From assembly GCF_021134715.1 (NCBI RefSeq), contig NC_060018.1:12045501-12109500 (forward strand): 64,000 nucleotides of DNA. The letters run 5' to 3'. Of the stretch, positions 11,290 to 20,914 are shown piece by piece. A program made the position numbers and the translations under genes. Numbering within the stretch: the stretch's first letter is position 1; each line of letters starts with the position of its first letter. The stretch comes from Daphnia pulex. Its lineage: Eukaryota > Arthropoda > Branchiopoda > Diplostraca > Daphniidae. Below the pieces are notes generated by a model that worked only from the letters and a program-made list of their open reading frames with translations, did no database searches and was not told the DNA's origin.

Positions 11290-11361
11290 GAACCTGTGGC
11301 CCAATAGATAAGGGGCATGCCTACGGAGCAAGACCTTCACGGTTCGATCCCTGGCAGGATA
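11290..11361 (+). pseudogene. Degenerate tRNA-Arg(ACG)-like gene
   Basis: This is full length relative to the tRNA at 6338, with the same anticodon loop CTACGGA and an intact T-loop. Acceptor pairing is broken at both ends, the anticodon stem is mismatched (CATGC against GCAAG), and the D-arm and T-stem carry substitutions. It is probably an inactive copy. Confidence 0.6.
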
Positions 11362-11606
11362 GATAAAAAGATAATAGCTAGATATGAGGAAAAGTTTTGA
11401 TTATTTTATATGGTTGTCGAAGTACGATGGTTGTAAGTGTTTCGAATTAAAATATTGAAATGCACAAAAGTAGTTTTAATGTGTGTAACTTCGGTCTAAA
11501 TCCATGACTCTTACAATTACAATTTCTATTTGCATTGCATTAAATTTGTTATACAGTTTAAACCTATTATGAGACTATGTAACACGAGTGCACTTTACGA
11601 ATTCGA

Positions 11607-13732
11607 TTAAAGTTGTATTACAGACTCATTGGGCCTACTAGCTTCGTCTATTTTAATGGGATTTCTGTATTTCCGAGAAATGAGCTCCAAAGCAAAAGCC
11701 AAGACCGAAGCAACGACGCCAACAAAGTAGAGCAGGAAAGCACTCAAAAGATTATCTAGTGTTAATTTTTCAGTGGGAGTTGAGCGCAAAGTAGGAACCG
11801 GAGCTGAGCACCGGTTTGGTTTCGGCAAGAAGCTAGCTCGCCAATAGTTCAACAAACCCATTTGTTGTAGCCATACAATCCTTTAAAAAAAATCAACCAA
11901 TGCAATCCGCTTATTTTCGTTAGAAAAAATCAAAGAGGTTGAATGGTTATTCACATGTAACAACTTACTCGTAGTTAAATAAGCTTGTTTGGGGACTTGA
12001 TTTGGGCAAGGCAAGGGCTTGCTGATCTGAGAAAAGCGGCTCCTTGGCTATCGCTAGGCGACAATGTCTAGTAGATAACAAATCATCGTGGATTCGCACA
12101 AACAGCGTCGTTTCTTCCTATTCGATATTTTATTGTTAAAAAAAATAATAATAATATGTTAAATTGTAAGGTAAGGTTATACAATTCAAAATTACGTGAG
12201 CAAATGCTTTCCCCTGATAAAAGATTTTATCTTCGATGTTCTCCAAGGTTGTCAACCGGTCTTCAGGGTGAGCTCGGAGCTGATCGCCAATTTTAGCCAA
12301 CGGTCCGGACGTTGCAGCCTGTTGAAGCCGCAAGCCGGTTTTTAATAATTTTAACTTCAATTGCAAGAAAGAAAGGAATTTTATTCAGTATTTACAAATA
12401 GTGCAGCTTCCACTGATGTGTGTTTGGACACCGCTACGGAGATCTCCCGGCTATCCGCTAAACTTTGGACTGTGGTGATCAACGGCAGGAATTTCGGAGC
12501 CATTAAATAGGAAACTAAAATTCCGGTGTAAGAGTTGATGAATACAACAGCCATCAGACACCAAGTGGCCACCAACAGTCTCGTCGCCAACGTGAAAGTT
12601 GCAACCTCCTTGGCTAAAAAGTTAGACAGATATACGTATGACCTTTAACGGGATCGTAGATAAAAACTCATTACGATTAGCTAATATGACTCGGAGGAGA
12701 AACCAAAAGTGGGGAATCAATTTCGTGTCGCCGTGGAACGATTGCGGATAATTGTTTACTTGAAATCGAGAAATCAGCCAGAGGGCGATGGCCACAAACA
12801 GCAGGCTAAGTATAATCCCAATCCATACCTGTTAATTTGATATAAAATAACAAAAGTGCGAATCATTCGTAAATCATTATTGTGCGTATAATTATTCAAA
12901 TGCCTCAGATTGAAAGGGTTTCACGATGCCAGAGATGGTACTATCCAATCGTGGATAAGGAATCAGTAACGAGATGGGATCGTCCGAAAAGGCGACAGTG
13001 AAATCAACGAATTTGGATCGCGGATAAGTTATAGATAAAGCTGTTGCCACCATGTCAATTTCCTAGAAAAAACCACAAACGAAGTGATGTCGATTTTTTT
13101 TGGCATACATTATTAATTAACGCCTATTTAATCTATTTAATAAAATGTCTATTTCTATTTATACTCCACGAATGAGCAATCCGACCAATCCATTCCACGA
13201 TCCGTTAACAAAGGCACCATAGGCTCCGTCCAACGGTTCGACATATTCAAAACTAAAATAATAAATCCAAAACAATCGGAATTCTATTTCCCGCGCTGCA
13301 TAACACGTCTTGTTTACTGTTTTAAAATAACTCACGTGAAATTATGTCTTTTAGCTACCCATTCAATGATTTGGTGGACGTGTCCATTAACATGGCGGAT
13401 GCGTGTTCCAAAACGTTCGATAATAATATACGGAGAAATCTGTAATAACGTATTGATTATCGTAATTTCTATCATGTTAGCCAGAATAAAAAAAAATAAA
13501 CATTTAAAAAGAAATTCAAATTTCTTACGTGTATTGTTCCAATGATCAAATGGTGTCCGCCAAGTACTGACTTCTTAACTGTGTTTGATGTGCCTATTAA
13601 TATAAACCGGAATGTCAAAATTATCCAACATTTACTAAAGTGGCTTAACAGTGTTATGGTGTACATACTGCTAGCTATTCCATCCTGGACAGCACAGCTA
13701 CAGAGTACGACGATCCAGTGGTAAAAGAGCAT
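11607..13732 (-). CDS. Divergent ionotropic receptor IR-D (intact)
   Basis: This is a second, divergent IR subunit with the same nine-exon plan as IR-A. Exons in coding order are 13732-13529, 13439-13336, 13252-13165, 13062-12904, 12828-12675, 12613-12396, 12354-12196, 12117-11969 and 11880-11607. All phases close, giving about 502 aa. The chosen ATG (13732) gives a signal peptide beginning MLFYHWIVVLCSCAV. S1 retains the ligand-site Arg (SITYPRSKFVDF, about R147). M1 begins VWIGIILSLLFVAIALWLI, M3 contains VFINSYTGILVSYLM, S2 contains CRLAIAKEPLFSDQQALALP and M4 contains LLSAFLLYFVGVVASVLAFA. The exon 4 donor appears to be GC (GAG|GCATTT); exon 4 is exactly 159 nt, as in the A, B and C genes, which supports that junction. 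It probably functions as a chemosensory channel subunit; the ligand is unknown. Confidence 0.87.
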
Positions 13733-14735
13733 GATGGCCAACAATTTCTTCAACAAAACCACGAAGCAAGTTTGCGTTTATATACACCATCTCTGATAGG
13801 CTACTATAGATACGGTGGCAGACTGGATAGGGGATTGAAGGGCCCTTGTGTAACGGAGACAACTCGGCTCGATACTTGACTGTCACCCGTGATTTTATTT
13901 TTTAATGACGTAGTTGGGGCTTGGCCTTGCATCACCCTAGCTAATACTCACTGGAACATTGGCCAGTCCACCGTCAGAATATTTCATTTACCGAGCGCGT
14001 TTTTTCTGCTCGCTGAATTGCTAATGAACCAGGGAAACAGGAATCGGGGACAATATAAAGTAGTTTCGCTCCTTCCGTCCATGATGCACTAATGCAGAAA
14101 GTACGTACGGATAGATGTGAGAAAAAAGGTCCAAGGTTTAATAAAACTTGGGGCATCGCGCAGACTATTTCATTCATGAATGTGGTTGTGATGGTTTTTC
14201 ACATGCGGTGACAGAGCGAACCAAAATAGGTTGAGGCTTTATCGACTACTGAAAGTACTGATTGAGTTTAATAATTCCGCTGCGACTACTTTTCTTTGAA
14301 TTGAGTTCGACTCCGTTTACTTTTAATCAATGTTACTAATCTAAATTAATGAAGTGGAGAACTTGAAATGAATTCCGCTATCTAATCGATAAAAGCACTG
14401 GCTAAGTTCGATAAGCGGTATCAAAAGAGAGGTGGGTAAGATTACATGCGATTAAGTGAGCAAAACGTAACATTTTTGTTTTTCATTGTTCACAATAGAC
14501 AGAATTTGAAATTTTGTGCACTTCTTTAATTACAAAATTATATGTCGATGTAATTTATACAAACATTTTATTTTAAGAGAGCATATAAAATTCCAGAAAT
14601 ATGATAATCGATGATAATAAACACAAAATTTACTAATAAGCGAGATGCAAATGTCCGATAACTCAATGACCGATCGTTGAGTAGTGTCAGAGAAACAGTA
14701 TTATTTCAAATAAAAATAAATTTGAACATTTGAAT
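13733..14735. other. Intergenic spacer
   Basis: This separates the 5' end of IR-D from the 3' end of the zinc-finger gene (both - strand). AT-rich DNA near 14560-14730 should contain the zinc-finger 3' UTR; a minus-strand AATAAA lies at 14572-14567. No other gene is supported. Confidence 0.5.
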
Positions 14736-17700
14736 TCACTTTTGGAAGTTGCGATTTCTTGCCGTAATTACCGACACCCGTTCAGGACTTGTTTCGCTGG
14801 AAGCTCCCAAAATAACAACAGGATCGACTGCCTCTAGCATAATAGTGTGATCTGCTCCCTCCTCTACTTCAGAATGGTGCTGATCCGCATGCGAACTGGA
14901 AACGAGCATTGTTCCTCCGTGGTTTCCCGTCAAAAGTCGCAAACCGGATTCAGAGTTCATAAGATTCCTGCTCAGCTCGTCCCGGTTAGACTCGCTCACG
15001 GTTAACAGATGCGACAAATTCATCTCCTGAGTCAATGCGATCCCTTGGACCTGTCCATCGCTCTGGGTCAGGAAAAGATCGCTCAAGTCCCTCAAGTCCA
15101 GCAACGTGGTCGAGTCCAATGTTGGCAACTAAAAGAAAAGGAATTTTTTTTTTTAACTTTCAATTCAACTGACACGAACTAGAACTAGCGATATGTATTA
15201 CTTGGACATTGCCGGCTTCGTCCAAGTGGAATTTCACAGTCAAATTGCCCAGGGATCCACTTTGATCGCCCAAAGAATTGTGTTGATTCGACAGGTCGCC
15301 AGATATCGCGATGACTTTCGCCAGATGAGCTTCAGAATCCATGTCTCCGTTCAACACTCGCTACAAAGAAAAAAATATGCGCTTAGCAACAACGAAGAAT
15401 AAATAAAACTACGAAATAATTTGGGTGGATTTTACCTGTTTGTTCGACTTAGCTTTTAATTTCCTCTTGTTGGCGGCAGAAGACACTGTGCGGATCGCAC
15501 CGGGTTTACCGACTGCCTGGGCAGCTTTCCGGTGACTCTTGAGGTGAGATTGTCGGTGACCGGTTGTCCGGAAGAACAAATTACACTCCGGACACTTGAA
15601 GGGTTTGTCCCCTAGAAAAGAAAAGGCCGTGAATCTAAACTATTCAAAATAATGAATTCCTCGACTTGCCTGTGTGAATTCTCATGTGGATTCGAAGCGT
15701 GTTCCGGCATGAGTAAAGGCCGTTGCAAAGCTCACACGACACAGTCTTGTTACCATTGGCAGAATGAGTACGCGAATGAGCCGTCAAAGTGGATTTGAGC
15801 GTGAAACTTTTATCACATATTTCGCAGGCGAAAGGACGTTCCCCCGTGTGAGTTCTCATATGACGAACAAGATCCGATTGTTTTCTAAACACAACAGTAA
15901 AAAAAAATAATTAGAATTGCAAGGCCTTTGTCGATTACATATTCAACCCTTATTACTTGAAACTCTTGTTACACTGAGTGCACTCTTTAAGGCTTTTCGA
16001 AATCTTGTCTATAACGTTGGCAACACCTCCTTGAGTGGAAGAAGTATCAGTAAATATAGCCGAGTCCTGATCTTTAAAGCTCGTTTCCACTGTAACAATT
16101 AGTAAAGTAGATTAAGACTTTCTTTCCATTTATAATGTTAATAGGAAATGTAATCGATAACTCCTACGTACGAGCATTAGTTTGAGTGCATCCTTCTTCG
16201 GTGTGACGTAAGTAGAGCTGAAACGACAGAAATTTGAGCCCGCACGAATCGCACACGCAGTGCATAGGTTCTGGGTCTGGGTCGGTGTGAGACTTTTCGT
16301 GAGCCTATTAAACCCAAGGTCGCTCAAATGACGTGTCAATAAAAGGCTTTCCTTAAGTACGTTAACGGATTCAGACAACTTACCGTCAAAGCTTGAGCGG
16401 TTGCGAATGATTTGGTGCAGATAGGGCAAACGTGGGATTTATTAGCTCCACAGTTACTTCGCATGTGGGTCTTTAAATGGGAAGCTCGTTTAAATTCTCG
16501 TCCGCATGAAAGACATCTTTTCCGACATTCAACAAGCAAACATGAAGTACACCAAATCAAATCTAAATTTAAAAACAAAATGTACATACTTGGTTTCTTC
16601 TCTTTTAGAATCCTCCGTTGGTGCAGTAAGTAGTTCAGATTCCTGCGAATGGAAACAGAAAATAGTTGAAGATTAACTGCCTCCTTGTTTCAATGTACGG
16701 ATTTTCCAACCTGGAAAGTAAAGCTTTGCGACAGAACTTGGTTGTCGTACAATGTTGGAAGATCAGAGTGGGCTGGAGCGTCGGTAACATCGGACGCCTC
16801 CTCACCATCGAATTCCATGCCTAGCTGCATGGGACCAAAGGAGGAAGCATCACTCAAGGTCGACGTCGTGCAAGGAAGACTATGTACGTCGGTGACTTCT
16901 CTCGTTCCATTTAAAGTAGATTCGTCACTTGGCTGAGTTGTGCTGCTATCAGCTGGCATGTTGCTTGGCTCGTAATTCAACTAGAAAATCAAACAAACAT
17001 GGAATTCAATTATTTTAAAGCTATTGATAAAAATAATTACCAAATCCCAATGTGATTCGGTTTGGGTTTCAGACATTGGTGGTAATGTTGTTGAATTTTC
17101 GAGCGCCTCCGCATCAATGGAAACTTCAGGCAGTTCTGAAGAGGACTGCGCTTGTTGCTGCAAACAATAAAAAAAAAATCGATTAGCTTGTAACTGTAAA
17201 TGAACCCATTTGCGAGTTTCTTTACCATATGGATGACTTCGTTTGTGTGGGTCCCTACGTGTTTTTTACAAACCGAATAAGTCTTGAAGGACTTTTGGCA
17301 GTAAGGACATATAAAAGGCCTGGAATCACTATGGCTTGCTTTATGTCGATTCAGTGTACCCCGCGTAGTAAAACTGCGATTGCATTCCGAGCATTGAAAG
17401 TTGGGAGCAGACGTTCTTTCGTGCGTTAGATGGTGAGCTTTGAGAACCCACTTGGAAACAAAATTCCTATGAAAGATTAATCAATCAATTTAATGAAGCA
17501 CAGTTATTTTTAACCTAATTTTGTTTAACAACAAAAAGAAACTAACCGGAGGCAGATGTTGCAAGTGAAAGGTTTCAATCCCGAATGAGTTTGTATGTGT
17601 TGGTTGAGATGAGCAGATTTCTTGAAAGCAGCGCCACACTGCAAACATTTAAAAGGACGGATTTGACGCGTGCCGTTTTTCTCCTCTGATCTGCTGAACA

Positions 17701-20649
17701 GCTGGGCATTCACCGGTTGTCTCGGGAGGATTCCTAATAGGATAAACATTAATTGTTCAACATGCCAACTGGTTTGCAGCTTTGCAATGAATTCATTACC
17801 CGACTCGGTTAGTTCTAATGGTTCAGCCAGCGTCACAGACATATTTGCACCCGTTTTTAAGCTATCGCTCGCTATTCGTGGCTCTTCCGATGTGAGAGCA
17901 GTCTTAGTTTTGCTTTTGGCAGATCGCTGGTGAGCCTGGAGGTGTACTTTGAAATAACTCCGATGTCGAAATTGCTTGCCACAGAACTGACAGCAATAAG
18001 GTCGCTGCCCAGTATGGAGCCTAATTTAGTCATGTGTAATACAATATTATTCAGACTGCAGACGTAAACCGACTACGATTAACTGGAACTCACCTTTGAT
18101 GAAGAACAAGGCTTGCCTGACTGGCCAACTTTTTACAACAGACAGGGCACTCAAACGCCTTGGTCCCATTGTGCGAATTCAAGTGAGACATCAAAGTGGA
18201 TTTGAGACGGAACGTTTTGTGACAAACAGGGCACTGTCGAGACAAAATTTGGTTATTAGGAATTTCGGTATTGAATGTACACTCAACAAAGAAAATACCT
18301 TATAAGGCATAATGGAGTTGTGAATACGAAGGTGACGAACCAGATCCAGCGGTTTCTTGAACCGCTTCGGACAGTTTCCGCACAATAGGAAGCGAACAGA
18401 ATTCTCCATGCGATATTCAACAACATATTGCCTTTAAAAAAATATATCGTAAACTTGCCATTCTACATTGCTTTAACACGGGATACGTAAATTTATTAGA
18501 CTCACACTAGTTTAGCTGGATTGGCTCTATCTACGAGAGTAGTGGTGCAGGCACTTCGTTCTTTTGTTTTATTTTGTTCTCCGTTCCGCTGATCTGAGAG
18601 ACAAATGTAACCCATGTACGGATGAAACCTCAGAAGAAAATAATGAATAAGATTTCTGTCACACCTGAATTCTCCGTGCCACCATCTGAAAGTGGTAATC
18701 CGATACGTTCCAGAGCCTTTTGAAGGATATCGTTCTTGTGGCTGAGATCGTCCCGTGGCGCTGAGTCATTGTCATTTATATTCAGAGCTGCCATGGAATC
18801 TGAATTTTGCAATTGTGGCATTGTCAAATGCGTCTAATAAAGAAGGAAATAGTCATTAAAGAAAAAAAAAGGCAAAACCTATATAAACTTAAAACACACA
18901 CACCTGGATGCCATCACAATGAAATTTGCTCATATGAGATGTCAAACTCGATACATTCCTGAATACGGCACTGCAATCATCGCAGCGATGAACGTCTCCT
19001 TGTTGTTCGCTACTGGCAAGAAGGTGTAGACGCCGAACATGAGCTCGAAGGTTTCCTACAGCATCATATTCCGTTTATTAGAATGCACACAATTAACAAA
19101 AATTTAAACATGCTAGATACCTTTCTGACTTGAGGCGTAAGGACACAACGTGCATTGGTAGGGTTTTTCCCGTCCATGAATGGCTTTTTGGTGGCTAACC
19201 AGCGAATTCTTCTGACTGAAACCCCGATTGCATTGATCACACTATCAAATGAATGAAACAATTATTTGAGTATCGAAATTGATTATGTAATATTTTTAAA
19301 ATTGAGTAACCTTGTAAGGCCGCTCGCCTGTATGAACTCGCTCATGTCGAGCACGGAGACTCGGCTTATCGAATTCCATAGAGCAGTGAGAGCATCTGAA
19401 ACGTGGTTTTCCAACAACTTTGTTGTTTTTACTTTTTTTCTTGCAAGACAAGATAGAATTCACCTGTTTAACAAATCAAAGTTGTAAAAAGACTCAATTA
19501 AAATATTCCTACAGTTTCGGTACCTTCTGATGATATCTCGAATGCTCCTTTAGTGCCCTCATAGTGTTGAAGTTGTCATGGCATTGCTTACAGGGGAAGA
19601 TTTTTATAACAGGATCTGTTTCACGATTCGCCGAACCGTTAAATGAGTGATTCAGTTCGGCAAGCGTTAAAGGTGCGGTTTTGTTCAGTTGGTGTTCTTC
19701 TTCTATGTGACGCCGTAAAGCCCTCATAGTCTCGAATTCGTTATCGCACTGCTGACAGGTAAGTGTATCTTCCTCAATGTGAAGGGAGATGTGAGCTTTT
19801 AAACTGGCCAGTCTTGAAAATTTCTTCCCACACTCTGGACACTGACTTGATGTATTGTGTAAGGCCATATGAAGTTTAAGATTTTTCTATTTGTTAATGA
19901 AATAACATGACATAAATAAAATTGGTATTATGGTAATTAGTAGTAGTGATTTGGCAAGACAAGTCTTACCTCGACATTAAACGAAAGGTTACAGTTGGGG
20001 CATTGGTGAGGCTTCTTGTCTAAATGTTGCAGCTGATGCCTTTTATAGTCTGCATTTTTCTTAAATGTAGCTCCACACTCTGAGCATGATAACACATCAT
20101 TTATCTAAATAAGTGATGTTGATAATTAACATGAACAACATTGTCTACATACATTAGATGCAATTACCATAGAAGTTTCGACATGAAAACTGTCAGGATG
20201 ATTTCTGCCAACTTGTATTTCTGTCAAATTGGGTTGCTCACCACCTTCAATCTCATCTTGAAGGGGTGAGCTTGTGATGATAGCTGCACCATTTTCAGAA
20301 ACAATGCCAACCTTGTACGACATAAAAACAAATTCCAAATAAAAAGGCTTTGTGCATCATTTAGATGTGCTGGCAAGTGGCAACTAACCTGTGAAGAATC
20401 TATGAACAGCACCTGCACTCCATTCCCTGTTTTCAGCAGCTTGTTGATATCAAAATCTGTGGGAAATATGATTGAGCCAGCACTTTCGGCATCCAAAATT
20501 TCAGTTCCTCCTATCAGAAATGCAATTCTATCAAGCCATTACACAATTTGGAAATAGTTTTTCTAGTTATTACCTAGTGAGTCTGACAGGACGAAACTGA
20601 ATGCAGTGGCTGGATTAGTTCCATCACAATCATTCGTGGATAACTCCAT
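14736..20649 (-). CDS. Large C2H2 zinc-finger protein (about 24 fingers)
   Basis: This is a probable nuclear DNA-binding regulator. I reconstruct 24 coding exons: 20649-20574, 20510-20389, 20311-20168, 20104-19970, 19886-19524, 19463-19311, 19241-19121, 19055-18904, 18833-18665, 18593-18506, 18431-18299, 18233-18094, 18020-17547, 17466-17226, 17157-17041, 16980-16711, 16642-16590, 16516-16384, 16304-16172, 16089-15957, 15884-15670, 15611-15436, 15360-15202 and 15128-14736. All phases close, giving 1,430 aa, or 1,408 if an internal 66-nt intron (17799-17734) is removed. About 24 C2H2 fingers occur in clusters, for example [21 protein letters not shown] and [21 protein letters not shown]. At least two are atypical, ending in Cys instead of the last His. 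An acidic N-terminus, Ser/Thr-rich linkers and a finger-free C-terminal 180 residues complete it. The exon 21 donor is GC (ACAG|GCAAGT). The layout recalls ZNF236-type proteins, but I cannot confirm orthology. Confidence 0.85.
17734..17799 (-). other. 66-nt in-frame intron or retained exonic segment
   Basis: Within exon 13 of the zinc-finger gene, a GTAATG donor (17799) and an ATTAG acceptor (17734) bound 66 nt with no stop in frame. Removing it joins ELTESG to ILPRQPV without changing frame. The segment reads as hydrophobic residues unlike the surrounding linker, which suggests an intron. Retention would still give an open protein, so both isoforms are possible. Confidence 0.5.
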
Positions 20650-20914
20650 ATTAGCTTAGTTTTTTCTTTGAAAATTTAAAACTGTGTCAGTCAAGTGTTT
20701 TCAGAAATCGCCATCCGAACCAAAATTCTCCAAAAAAAACAACATGTCGTCTGTAAGGATACGACGTTGTCGTACGATCAAAATAAACCCAAATAAAGCG
20801 ACGGAAATGAGTGAAATGTTTGATTGCACTTGGCAACGTGCTAACAAGCGTGCAGAAGAACCAAAATTTGTGTTTGCGGTGTTTTGTGAACGAATTTTGT
20901 TTACTGTTTTCAAA
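20650..20914. promoter_or_regulatory. Bidirectional promoter, zinc-finger gene and RBM42
   Basis: Only 265 bp separate the start codons of two divergent genes, so both 5' UTRs and core promoters must share it. The RBM42 frame is open upstream of its chosen ATG back to an ATG at 20684, so a longer N-terminus is formally possible. No TATA box is evident. Confidence 0.6.

Larger units (their letters stand above)
9184..11606. other. Intergenic region, no gene recognised
   Basis: AT-rich sequence separates IR-B (+) from IR-D (-), so it holds two 3' ends. It contains a SINE-like block at 10155-10286 and a tRNA-Arg relic at 11290-11361, both listed separately. Around 10380-10790 both strands are open for about 90 codons, with no family I recognise. 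Several A and T runs occur. Confidence 0.5.

Noticed and set aside
13733-13762. Upstream extension of IR-D beyond the ATG at 13732
   Set aside because: The frame stays open but the upstream codon at 13762 is GTG, and the ATG at 13732 gives a good signal peptide.
20684-20914. 77-codon N-terminal extension of RBM42 in the same frame
   Set aside because: It is basic, unlike the family, and lies in the shared promoter interval; the ATG at 20915 matches the family start. It is kept only as a possibility.
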